DNA from: Bacillus sp. AFS055030
GTDB lineage: Bacteria > Bacillota > Bacilli > Bacillales > Bacillaceae_G
NCBI RefSeq assembly: GCF_002574545.1
Contig: NZ_NUGT01000004.1
Span: forward strand, 1-64,000
Direction of reading: 5' to 3'
Length of the DNA: 64,000 bases
Shown: one piece after another, positions 16,462 to 24,671 of the stretch
How the letters are laid out: every line of letters starts with the position of its first letter
Position numbering within the stretch: position 1 is the first letter of the stretch
Position numbers and translations under genes: made by a program
The notes under the pieces: generated by a model
The model's database searches: none
What the model was told of the DNA's origin: nothing
The model's input: the letters and a program-made list of their open reading frames with translations, nothing else

Positions 16462-16911
16462 CTATATTTCTATTCTTACTGCTATTTCTTTACCAAATCG
16501 ATCGCCATGATCAATAAATCCAAGACTTGAATATAAATTATGTGCTCCTAAGTTTTCAGGATGATATCCTACAACAATTCTTTTGGCATTTGTTAGTTTA
16601 ATCATTTCCTCGATCATTAACTGAGTTGCAATTTTACCAAGTCCTTTTTGTTGAAAATTCTTATCTATCATTATTCTATAAATCCAATATCCATCTAGCT
16701 CTTCTTTAGTAGTATTAAACATTAAAAATCCAACCGCCCTACCTTCAAAATAAATAGCATATGGCTTTAGTGAAGTTTCAAATTTCGATTGAGCAATCGA
16801 GATTGCATTCGGCTCGATGTGACTTTTTTGATTTTCAGATACCTCTAAGAGACAGCATTCATACCAATTTTCTGCATTTAGTTCCACAAGTTCTACATTT
16901 CTTTCCTGCAT
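16462..16911 (-). CDS. GNAT acetyltransferase, BltD-like
   Basis: 149 residues. SENQKSHIEPNAISIAQSKF near the N-terminus and EGRAVGFLMFNTTKEELDGY resemble spermine/spermidine-type acetyltransferases of Bacillus (BltD group). The acetyl-CoA loop is NFQQKGLGKIATQLM and the end has NLGAHNLYSSLGF. I place the start at 16911 (AAAGGAGA eight bases upstream) rather than at the upstream in-frame Met at 16968. Polyamine substrate is a family inference. Confidence 0.85.
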   Translation of the reverse strand: MQERNVELVELNAENWYECCLLEVSENQKSHIEPNAISIAQSKFETSLKPYAIYFEGRAVGFLMFNTTKEELDGYWIYRIMIDKNFQQKGLGKIATQLMIEEMIKLTNAKRIVVGYHPENLGAHNLYSSLGFIDHGDRFGKEIAVRIEI

Positions 16912-17049
16912 AGTTTCTCCTTTGTTAAAATCATTTGAGCTTATTTGCCCTATCAATAATTTTAACAAATTTTACCAATATTAATTTAGGCCGTTTATCC
17001 TAATTCGACCATTCAATTTATAGATAATAGACAAAAAAATAACCTCTCA

Positions 17050-17946
17050 TCATTGAGTGGCTATTTCTTTCACGATTTCGATAAATTTTTTACTTATAAT
17101 TGAAAGCTTTTTGTTTTTTGGATAGATTACCCATAAATCCTTCAAAACGTGTTCATTATTTTCTATGTAAGGAATAGATTTTAAGATTCCACTTCGAATG
17201 TATGGATGTAATTTAGCGCCTGACTCAGTAGAATAGACAAATACATTATGCTCTTTAACAGTCTCTGTAAGAATATTCATACTGTTTGTTGTTAATCTAA
17301 TTTTATTTTTATTTTCTTTAATTAACTTAGAATAATAATAATCAGAATAGATTGAATAGCATGCTGTATCCATTTCGAATACATCAGCTTTGGTTACGTA
17401 GTCAAGATGATAGAGTGGGGAGTTTTTTCCTACAACAACGTGAATACAATCAGTCCGGATTAATTCATAGTTAATATTTTTTTCACCTTTTAGTATCTCT
17501 AAATCTTGAGGGAAAAAGCAAAAATCATATTCAGTATGTTTTATTGTTTCCATTATTTGCGGTGGATCTTTTTCTACGATTTCAATCGTTACATTGGCAT
17601 GTTCTTCTTTAATTCTGTTCAATGCTCTTTGAAGTACATCTGCAAAAGTAGGCGCAGCGACTATTTTCAAATGAATCTTTTTATTATTTTTGTAATCATA
17701 TATCTCTTCATTTAACTTACTAATAATTTCTAACACTTCACTAGCTCTATTTATTAAAATCTTTCCTTCTTCTGTTGGAAATGTTCCTTTTCTAGAACGG
17801 TTAAAAATACATATTCCCATTTCATGCTCTAATTGGGAAATCGATTGACTTAGTCCTGAACTTGTAATATGCAATTTTTCCGCAGCTTTAATGATTGATT
17901 TCTCGCTTGCAACTTTCACGATGTATTCCATTTGCTCGAAATTCAT
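17050..17946 (-). CDS. LysR-family transcriptional regulator
   Basis: 298 residues: N-terminal winged helix (MEYIVKVASEKSIIKAAEKL, then SSGLSQSISQLEHEMG) and a C-terminal periplasmic-binding-like ligand domain (LKIVAAPTFADVLQRALNRI and on). The ligand and targets cannot be told; no divergent gene abuts it, only a Fic remnant and a small membrane protein upstream. The stop codon lies in a hairpin (about 17036-17069) that likely ends the transcript. Confidence 0.9.
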   Translation of the reverse strand: MNFEQMEYIVKVASEKSIIKAAEKLHITSSGLSQSISQLEHEMGICIFNRSRKGTFPTEEGKILINRASEVLEIISKLNEEIYDYKNNKKIHLKIVAAPTFADVLQRALNRIKEEHANVTIEIVEKDPPQIMETIKHTEYDFCFFPQDLEILKGEKNINYELIRTDCIHVVVGKNSPLYHLDYVTKADVFEMDTACYSIYSDYYYSKLIKENKNKIRLTTNSMNILTETVKEHNVFVYSTESGAKLHPYIRSGILKSIPYIENNEHVLKDLWVIYPKNKKLSIISKKFIEIVKEIATQ

Positions 17947-18111
17947 AACTTCTCCTCAAATAAGAGTGTACACACTTATATTTTCTTGTAATTGAATATA
18001 GTATTCATTCTATCACGAAAAAGTAGTGCAATTCAAAACGTATCATTTGTGTACTTCAAGTGTAGGATTATTATGACTTACTAAAAAAAGGGATGAGCGA
18101 CTAATCCCCCT

Positions 18112-18260
18112 TCATTGGTCAACTAAAGCACTGCTGCGATGTTCACTACCTGATATTCGTACATTATTTTGCTTATACTTACCAGCGTTTTTATTATCTA
18201 TGTTTTTTAATACAAGGCTGTGAATGTTTTTCAGTGTATAATGACTTAATTCTTCTTTTC
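18112..18260 (-). pseudogene. Fragment of a Fic-family protein gene
   Basis: A minus-strand frame of about 48 codons reads EELSHYTLKNIHSLVLKNID, then NKNAGKYKQNNVRISGSEHR, ending SSALVDQ and a stop. This is the part of Fic proteins just before the catalytic loop (HxLLL...GKYR..NVRISGS.H). Stops lie upstream in frame, the catalytic HPFxxGNGR motif is missing, and there is no start, so this is a relic of a lost AMPylating or related enzyme. Confidence 0.75.
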
Positions 18261-18269
18261 TTTACTACA

Positions 18270-18482
18270 TTAAAACCATTTATCAAATTTAGATTCAAAG
18301 TATTTCCTTTCTTCATTAGTCATTATCAAAGGGGATATAACCATATAACCCAAGATTGCTGCTGTAATAGAAAAAAAGAAATTCGCCATTAATTCCATAT
18401 CTTTTTGCCAAAGAAATAAAAATCCGAATACAATCACTCCTATTAAAACACTTAAAATGCCTTTTAAAATACTTTTATTCAA
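18270..18482 (-). CDS. Small two-span membrane protein
   Basis: 70 residues with two hydrophobic segments (about 5-23 and 33-53) and a charged C-terminus (NEERKYFESKFDKWF). TTG start with GGGGAGG seven bases before it. Not recognised; no clear partner. Confidence 0.7.
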   Translation of the reverse strand: MNKSILKGILSVLIGVIVFGFLFLWQKDMELMANFFFSITAAILGYMVISPLIMTNEERKYFESKFDKWF

Positions 18483-18608
18483 TGTAACGCCTCCCCATGT
18501 AATAATTCAATTATACTATGCATGTTAAAATCTTCCATTTTTTTTATAAAAGTTTTTCTTTTAACTGATTGCGACAATATCCTCTACATATTCAATCGCA
18601 TCCACAGT

Positions 18609-19415
18609 CTAAAAACGAATCATGATCCCAGTCTTATCATCAGAATAAAACTTACTTTTCAACTCTTCCATTTCTAATCGTTTTGAATATTCTTCCAATC
18701 CTATCTCTTTCATTACTTTAAAAGTATAGATCAAATCAAATTTCGGATGAAATAATCCATCACTAATTAGTAATATTGATTTTAAATTGTTTAAATCAAT
18801 AGATCCTAATTGAATATAGTTTCCAACAGCTTCGGTTCCATTTGCAACTGTATACCCATTAACTGTATTCGCCATGCTTCGATTATAGATAAGTTGATTT
18901 TTAATAGACTGATAGTATGATTCATCTGGTAAAATCAGCCCTTTCTTCCGATCCTTTTCTCGCCTTATTTTTGCTCTACTACTAATATCCTTTACGGTAT
19001 CTTTCGTTAGAATTTTAATTTCCCCATTATGGTATTCTGCTAAAATCATACAATCTCCAAGTTGAGCAAATGATAAACTATTTTTTTCAATTTTTATAAT
19101 GGCAACACATGTTGACCACAGTTCTTCAGGGCGATTTATGTCTATGTTATTTAACTTCATTTCTTCCATCAGTCTTCTATTTGCTAGAATAATTCCTTCT
19201 GATAGAGGCATTTCAGCCCTAAAATGATTTTTAAAATACTTACTAAATAAATTCGAAGCAATATATGCACCATTCATACCATCAGCATTCTTAAATGGAG
19301 AGATTGGAGTTGCTCCATCAAAAACTCCATATACATTTATTTCACTGTTTACTACCATTGCATCCTCGGATACTTTTTTTGATAGAGATACTCTCGCACT
19401 AGTATGAATCTCCAT
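18609..19415 (-). CDS. PP2C-type protein phosphatase
   Basis: 268 residues of the PPM/PP2C fold. SEDAMVVNSEINVYGVFDGA carries the first metal-binding Asp pair (the VFDGA motif), SFAQLGDCMILAEY the central GD motif, and LISDGLF the later DG motif. The metal-dependent enzyme removes phosphate from Ser/Thr of proteins. I start it at the ATG at 19415, eight bases after GGAGG; a GTG nine bases upstream lies within the ribosome site. Stands alone; no kinase gene nearby. Confidence 0.82.
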   Translation of the reverse strand: MEIHTSARVSLSKKVSEDAMVVNSEINVYGVFDGATPISPFKNADGMNGAYIASNLFSKYFKNHFRAEMPLSEGIILANRRLMEEMKLNNIDINRPEELWSTCVAIIKIEKNSLSFAQLGDCMILAEYHNGEIKILTKDTVKDISSRAKIRREKDRKKGLILPDESYYQSIKNQLIYNRSMANTVNGYTVANGTEAVGNYIQLGSIDLNNLKSILLISDGLFHPKFDLIYTFKVMKEIGLEEYSKRLEMEELKSKFYSDDKTGIMIRF

Positions 19416-19653
19416 ATTTTTCACCTCCGAAAAGATTCACGAATGGGTTTTCAGGTCTTTAAATGAATATGGAATACAAAAAGGATTATGTACTTTTTCT
19501 ATTTTAATTGTCTAACTAATCACTTCCATGATCAGTAAACAATTACCAAATTTTAACAAATTATCATATAACAGAAATATTTCTTTAACAAAATCTTATT
19601 ATACTTAATTATTGTTGCTTATATGACAACAAATACAAAAAAGAAGGTGTCTT

Positions 19654-20766
19654 ATGAAAAAACGTATTCAATCAAAAAAGCTATTATCAGTAGTTGCTGG
19701 AAGTGCACTTGCAATCACTTCATTATTTTTAAATGATCAGAAAGCATTCGCGTGGTCTGATGAGGACGTTCACAATCAAGCTCATAGCACACATCATTTT
19801 ATCGTAAATGGCAGTGTCAAACTTATAGCCGATAATACGAACCCTGCAATAAACAAGCCTTCCACATTACTTAATCAGTTTCGCGATCGTTGGGAACAGG
19901 GCTTATACGATGCGGATCACATTAATCCTTTTTATGATACGGGTACATTTATGTCTCACTTTTATGATCCAGACACACAAACAAATTATACGGGCGTTTC
20001 TTATCCAACGGCTCGTCAATCAGGTTCGAAGTATTTTAATCTAGCATCTGACTACTATAAAAAAGGCGATTTTTACAATGCATTCTATTATTTAGGAGTA
20101 TCTTTGCATTACTTTACCGATGTAACACAGCCTCTACATGCTTCAAATATTTCCAATCTAGATCATCACGCACCCGGCTATCATTCAAAGTTTGAAACGT
20201 ATGCCGAAAGTATTCAAAGTCAAATGACGGTGCCCGATTCAGGTCTATATAATTGGATCTCTTCGACTGATCCTGAAGCATGGATTCATCAAGCTGCGAT
20301 ACAAGCAAAATCTGTTTTACCTCAAGTTTGGAATGATACGATTATTAATTTGTTCTGGCAAGCAGCATACAGTAATTATTATTCTGCTATGTGGAAGAAC
20401 GAGGTGACAAATCCAACACTTGCTCAGTTGAATCAAGCAGAAAGAGAGACTGCTGGATTCATAGATATGTTTTTTCGCGTAAACGGTGTAGAAATGCCTG
20501 TGACGGTATATAACGAAAATGATTTTGGCGGTGCATCTGAAATACTAGGTTCTGGTAATTATGATTATGATCAACTTGTAAAAGGTATTGGCAATGATAC
20601 CATCTCTTCTATTCATATTGCACCAGGATATCAAGTCACTTTATTTTTCGATGCAAATTATAAAGGAGCGTCGATTGTACTTACAAACGATGTAAATGAC
20701 TTAGGTAACTTTAATGATCAAGTATCAAGCTTAAAAATCTTGAAGACCTCAGCAATTTCTAAGTAA
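19654..20766 (+). CDS. plc: Secreted zinc-dependent phospholipase C with C-terminal beta/gamma-crystallin-like domain
   Basis: 370 residues. A signal peptide ends at QKAFA, leaving Trp34 at the mature N-terminus, as in Bacillus cereus phosphatidylcholine phospholipase C, where Trp1 is a zinc ligand. The other zinc residues can be placed: His of HSTHHFIV, Asp of YDADHINPFYD, His of SHFYDPD, His/Asp/His of LHYFTDVTQPLHASN, and His/Glu of YHSKFETYAE. About 85 further residues after position 285 (VTVYNENDFGGASEIL, LFFDANYKGASIVL) form two Greek-key motifs of the beta/gamma-crystallin type, which often bind calcium. The cereus enzyme lacks this tail. Unlike that enzyme, there is no long propeptide before the Trp. 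Confidence 0.93.
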   Translation: MKKRIQSKKLLSVVAGSALAITSLFLNDQKAFAWSDEDVHNQAHSTHHFIVNGSVKLIADNTNPAINKPSTLLNQFRDRWEQGLYDADHINPFYDTGTFMSHFYDPDTQTNYTGVSYPTARQSGSKYFNLASDYYKKGDFYNAFYYLGVSLHYFTDVTQPLHASNISNLDHHAPGYHSKFETYAESIQSQMTVPDSGLYNWISSTDPEAWIHQAAIQAKSVLPQVWNDTIINLFWQAAYSNYYSAMWKNEVTNPTLAQLNQAERETAGFIDMFFRVNGVEMPVTVYNENDFGGASEILGSGNYDYDQLVKGIGNDTISSIHIAPGYQVTLFFDANYKGASIVLTNDVNDLGNFNDQVSSLKILKTSAISK

Positions 20767-20921
20767 TCTCGGACTCTGATTTTTTAACGAAATTGGAAAG
20801 ATACATAAGATTATATAGAGGAAAAAATGAAATTATTTCAAAATAGTATAGTCCTATCGGATAAGTCATCATATAATAGTAAGGTATAATTTATACAAAT
20901 AAAGTGAGGTGGAACATTTTT

Positions 20922-21035
20922 ATGGGTAGTCCCAGTATAGGTGAGTCGGATAATTTACCGACAACATCAGAGGAAGTCATACAATTGAATATCCGAGAAG
21001 GATTACATCATAAAAATGTAATCCAACTTTTATAA
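20922..21035 (+). CDS. 37-codon leader frame upstream of the DUF1003 gene
   Basis: ATG frame with AGGTGG nine bases upstream, encoding a peptide that begins MGSPSIGESDNLPTTSEEV and ends HHKNVIQLL. It ends 42 bases before the DUF1003 start. The RNA of this frame contains a sequence complementary to the anti-ribosome-site arm downstream. It may be a regulatory leader peptide; the codons themselves are not recognised. Confidence 0.45.
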   Translation: MGSPSIGESDNLPTTSEEVIQLNIREGLHHKNVIQLL

Positions 21036-21067
21036 GCTTTTGAAGGCTTCCTCTAGAAAAGAGGAGG
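20969..21067 (+). promoter_or_regulatory. Candidate translational switch before the DUF1003 gene
   Basis: CTTCCTCT (21047-21054) can pair with the ribosome site AGAGGAGG (21060-21067) across a five-base loop, hiding it. The same CTTCCTCT is a perfect complement of AGAGGAAG (20969-20976) inside the leader frame. A 9-base-pair hairpin (21000-21008 with 21016-21024) lies between them and would bring the distant arms together. Two exclusive structures, one with the ribosome site free and one with it hidden, are therefore possible. Confidence 0.55.
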
Positions 21068-21076
21068 TTTAAAAAC

Positions 21077-21619
21077 ATGGTACACAACATTTGGAAGCAA
21101 ATTTATATTAAAAAACAAGTAGAGAAACCAAAAAAAATTCAAGGGTTTGATATTGATTTAAACCAAGAAAATTTATCACGAATTGACCGTTTAGTGGATC
21201 GATATGAGTCAGAGATTCTACATCATTTAGATAGTGATTACACTCAAAAAACAAAATGGTCTGATCGAATCGCAGATAAAATTGCGCAATTTGGTGGCAG
21301 TTGGAAATTTATTATATGGTTTAGTGGTATACTCGCAGCCTGGATGATTTGGAATAGCTTATCATTCACGAAAGCCTTTCATTTTGACTCAGCTCCTTTT
21401 ATCTTGTTGAACTTATGTCTATCTTTTATTGCCGCATTTCAAGCACCAGTCATTATGATGAGTCAAAACCGTCAAGCAGTACGTGATAAGCACGAATCCG
21501 TTATCGATTTCGCAATCAATTACAAAGCCGAACAAGAGATTGATGACATGCAAAATCGTCTAAACAATATAGAAAAACAATTAGCAGAGATTAAAGATTT
21601 ACTTAAGCAAAGAAATTAA
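21077..21619 (+). CDS. DUF1003 membrane protein
   Basis: 180 residues: a charged N-terminal part, two membrane segments (about 76-96 and 107-130: FIIWFSGILAAWMIWNSLSF and LLNLCLSFIAAFQAPVIMMS), then SQNRQAVRDKHESVIDFAIN and a C-terminal coiled coil. This is the DUF1003 layout. Molecular role is unknown. Its GAGGAGG site is nine bases before ATG but lies in a hairpin (see the leader). The gene ends in a short repeat (GAGATTAAA three times) and a terminator. Confidence 0.87.
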   Translation: MVHNIWKQIYIKKQVEKPKKIQGFDIDLNQENLSRIDRLVDRYESEILHHLDSDYTQKTKWSDRIADKIAQFGGSWKFIIWFSGILAAWMIWNSLSFTKAFHFDSAPFILLNLCLSFIAAFQAPVIMMSQNRQAVRDKHESVIDFAINYKAEQEIDDMQNRLNNIEKQLAEIKDLLKQRN

Positions 21620-21650
21620 AGAGATTAAAGAGATTAAAGAAATAGTGTGT

Positions 21651-21702
21651 ATCCCCTTTTAGGAGACAGTCAAAAAAGATTGTTCTGTCCTATGGAGGGG
21701 AT
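21651..21702 (+). terminator. Terminator of the DUF1003 gene (dispersed hairpin type)
   Basis: Outer arms ATCCCC and GGGGAT and inner GACAG/CTGTC arms, then TTTTTT. A hairpin of the same design is at 37244-37301. The stretch 21710-21935 shows no gene. Confidence 0.75.
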
Positions 21703-21939
21703 TTTTTAATGGCAAAATTGGTTTCATTAATATATAAGTGAAATTTCCAATGGATAAATGAGTCGAATAATACCATAACTGGTATGAGAACTTTTTTAAT
21801 ATATTTGCAGTTCACCTCTTATTTGCACAGATGGGCTTTCTTTTTGTAGTACAAACTCTCTATAGCGCTATCTGTACCTTTCACAGCTGGTTTTCAATAA
21901 AGTTCACTCTCACTCCAATATTTTCAACACGCAAAAAAA

Positions 21940-21960
21940 GCACCTCCAAAATGGAAGTGC
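21940..21960 (-). terminator. Terminator of the hydantoinase operon
   Basis: GCACCTCCA and TGGAAGTGC arms with seven T on the minus strand, just after the hyuA-like stop. Confidence 0.8.
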
Positions 21961-21967
21961 CTCAAAC

Positions 21968-23548
21968 TTAAACTAATTCATTAACTTCAACCTGCGCCAA
22001 ATCCCCAGCAGCCTTTACTCTTACACGAGTCGCATTACCAGGCAAATAAGCCAATGGTACATCTTCAATATCAACAATTACAAGATTAGTAGGATCAGCA
22101 CCCGCTTTAATTGCTTCTTGTTTAGCCTCATCCTTTGCCATTTCCAATGCTTGATCACGGGTTAATTCTACTAATTTATAAATTCGTTCTACTTGACCGC
22201 TTACTTGAGAAATAGCTGCACCAATTGCGTTGGCCACTCCTGAATGTTGTGGACGAATAACTTCTGATGCTCCTTTTAAATCTTCAGGAAGAAGAATGCT
22301 ACCGCCACCGACTAGAATTACTGGCACATCTTCTGCACTTGTTTTCATCTTGTCAATTGCTTCTTCAACTAACTCAACCATTTTCACATAAACTTTATTT
22401 AATAAATTTTTATCTAGATGAGCTACCTTTGATGCATCACCTAGCTCGACTTTCCCAAGGGCAACTGCTACGTCTGTCGTCGTTAATGTATCTCCACCGA
22501 AAATCAAGCTCTTTTCTGGTAGGCGATACCCTACGCTATCAGGTCCTATTGTGAATTCTCCATTATCCCTGATACGAACAATCGTTCCTCCACCAAGTCC
22601 AATTGAAATTAGGTCGGGCATACGGAAGTTTGTTCGCGCTCCACCAATTTCTACTGCAAGGGAGGATTCACGTGGGAATGATTGAATTAAAACGCCAACA
22701 TCTGAAGTTGTGCCGCCTACGTCGACTACGATCGCATCTGAACTTTTAGTTAAGTATGATGCTCCACGTAAAGAGTTTGTTGGACCGCAAGCGATTGTAA
22801 AAATAGGATATTTCACGGCATAATCTACAGACATTAATGTACCATCATTTTGTCCGAAAAAAACTTTTGCTTCAATTCCTTCGTTTTTTAAGGCATTAAT
22901 GAATCCATCAGCCGCTGTTTTTGCAACATTCACAACTGCAGCATTGATAATCGTAGCATTCTCTCTTTCTAGTAAACCTACTGAACCGATTTCTGATGAA
23001 AGTGAAATCGCTACTTCATCACCTAGAACTTCCTTCATAATTTCACTTGCTCTTTCTTCATGCTCCTTCGAAACTGGTGAAAATACAGAAGTAATCGCTA
23101 CCGAATCAACTTTCCCTTCGATTTCATTTGCAATTTGGTATAAATGTGCTTCATCTAAAGAAACAATCTCTCTTCCATCAAATTCGTGACCACCGCGCAC
23201 TAAATAGACATATTTTCCAAGCGCTTCACGAAGATCATCAGGTACACCGACTAGAGGTTTCACCGCTAATGTGGCTGGAGCTCCGATTCTAATGGCTGCT
23301 ATTTTATTTAATCTCTTTCTCTCAACAATTGCATTTGTACAATGTGTAGTTCCTAGCATTGCATATTTAATTTGTTCTCTTGGTACATTCGCATCGCCAA
23401 TAATTTTCTTCAATGCTGTATAAATTCCTGTCGCAACATCCTCTGTTGTAGGTGTTTTAGTTTCAGACACTACTTGATTATTTTCACCTAAAAGAACTGC
23501 ATCAGTATGCGTTCCACCAACGTCAATACCAATTCTATATGTACTCAT
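21968..23548 (-). CDS. Hydantoinase/oxoprolinase family protein (HyuA-like)
   Basis: 526 residues: Hydant_A_N domain at the start (YRIGIDVGGTHTDAVLLGEN) and hydantoinase_A domain in the middle (IACGPTNSLRGASYL, VVDVGGTTSDVGVL, SIGLGGGTIVRI). These enzymes open cyclic amides with ATP. This is the short form without a HyuB partner; instead it is paired with a DUF917 protein, whose stop overlaps its start region. The NCS1 permease upstream would bring in a cyclic ureide or pyrimidine-like substrate. Exact substrate unknown. Confidence 0.9.
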   Translation of the reverse strand: MSTYRIGIDVGGTHTDAVLLGENNQVVSETKTPTTEDVATGIYTALKKIIGDANVPREQIKYAMLGTTHCTNAIVERKRLNKIAAIRIGAPATLAVKPLVGVPDDLREALGKYVYLVRGGHEFDGREIVSLDEAHLYQIANEIEGKVDSVAITSVFSPVSKEHEERASEIMKEVLGDEVAISLSSEIGSVGLLERENATIINAAVVNVAKTAADGFINALKNEGIEAKVFFGQNDGTLMSVDYAVKYPIFTIACGPTNSLRGASYLTKSSDAIVVDVGGTTSDVGVLIQSFPRESSLAVEIGGARTNFRMPDLISIGLGGGTIVRIRDNGEFTIGPDSVGYRLPEKSLIFGGDTLTTTDVAVALGKVELGDASKVAHLDKNLLNKVYVKMVELVEEAIDKMKTSAEDVPVILVGGGSILLPEDLKGASEVIRPQHSGVANAIGAAISQVSGQVERIYKLVELTRDQALEMAKDEAKQEAIKAGADPTNLVIVDIEDVPLAYLPGNATRVRVKAAGDLAQVEVNELV

Positions 23549-24642
23549 TATAATGTCACTCCTTTTTTAACAAGTTCTTCTACTGGAATATAGTCAACAT
23601 CGTAGCCAAAGTATTTTGGTCCTACTGTTTCAATTCCTTTTTCTGTTCTCCATTTTGGATGACATGGGATTCCGACTACCACGCATCTTGCACCATATCG
23701 AATACCTTCTGTAGTAATTGGAAGTCCTGTTTCTGCATCAAGTACAGCAATTAAATCCGGTGTGACACAAAGTAAACGCTGATCTGTTTGTGCTAGTAAG
23801 TGTTCATTTTGGAAACGAACTTCTAATGTTTCCCCTTTATATTCATTAATGCCCTCAAATGTTGCGATCCCTTTTGCAAATCCACTTTCAGTTTTTCTGT
23901 TAATATCTGTTACTTTTCCATGGAATAGTTCAAAGCCCTTCGCACATTTTAATGCTTCTTTAACTGGATCTGCATTGTTTTCTTTTGCAAGTCTGATCGC
24001 TTTTCCTAACTCTTCTTCGAATTGAAGAATATTACAGATTCCGCTATCTTTTAAATTTTTTCCTGTCATCGGGTAAATGGCAGTCATGACAGAACCACCC
24101 ATTTCAATTGTTGCTGCACGGGCAATCCGTTCAGTCCAAAGATTGTTAATGGTTGATAGGACAGAATTATTCCCTTTCTCATCGGCAAGAACCATTGGTG
24201 TTGCTGAAATGTTGTCTAAGTAAAATGTAACCATTTGTAATTCTGGAAAAGCCCTTCCCATGCCGTCTACATCAACAACAGGTAAACCTAGCTTTGCTGC
24301 AAGAGCAAGAGGAATCATCGAATTCAGACCACCAGCCTCGATTGGCATCGTTGCATAAATTTTCTTTCCTAAATACGACTCTAGGTTTTGAAATGCACTA
24401 AACATCTCTTCACCACTTGGAACTTTTTCAAGCAATACAGTTGGAGCACCCATCATCGCTGATGGAACAATTAATGCATCATCCGGCACTTCATCTACAT
24501 CTAATAAAGTAATTTCTCCATATTCTTCAATCGCTTGTAAAGCCATTAGTTTACCTATGTAAGGGTCTCCCCCTCCTCCTGTACCTAGTAAAGCAGCACC
24601 TACAGCAATATCTTCAATTTCCTGTTTCCCTATTTTTCTCAT
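23548..24642 (-). CDS. DUF917 family protein
   Basis: 364 residues. GTGGGGDPYIGK near residue 18, MPIEAGGLNSMIPLALAAKL near residue 100 and PVVDVDGMGRAFPELQM near residue 120 are typical of DUF917 proteins, which occur with HyuA-type enzymes throughout bacteria. They probably supply part of the hydantoinase activity. The gene follows the permease after about 30 bases and runs directly into the hyuA-like gene. Confidence 0.9.
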   Translation of the reverse strand: MRKIGKQEIEDIAVGAALLGTGGGGDPYIGKLMALQAIEEYGEITLLDVDEVPDDALIVPSAMMGAPTVLLEKVPSGEEMFSAFQNLESYLGKKIYATMPIEAGGLNSMIPLALAAKLGLPVVDVDGMGRAFPELQMVTFYLDNISATPMVLADEKGNNSVLSTINNLWTERIARAATIEMGGSVMTAIYPMTGKNLKDSGICNILQFEEELGKAIRLAKENNADPVKEALKCAKGFELFHGKVTDINRKTESGFAKGIATFEGINEYKGETLEVRFQNEHLLAQTDQRLLCVTPDLIAVLDAETGLPITTEGIRYGARCVVVGIPCHPKWRTEKGIETVGPKYFGYDVDYIPVEELVKKGVTL

Positions 24643-24671
24643 TTTTAGAATACCTCCAATATTCAGAAATC

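Noticed and set aside
19560-19650. PlcR box before the phospholipase C gene
   Set aside because: No TATGnAnnnnTnCATA match was found in the upstream region.
20820-21076. Magnesium (M-box) or yybP-ykoY manganese riboswitch before the DUF1003 gene
   Set aside because: The conserved core sequences of those classes are not present; only the local base pairing described is supported.
21617-21646. Tandem repeat GAGATTAAA at the end of the DUF1003 gene
   Set aside because: Only about three short units; likely simple slippage over the stop codon.
21720-21935. Minus-strand tail IGVRVNFIENQL before a stop, possible gene remnant
   Set aside because: About 12 codons with no recognisable family; too little to call.
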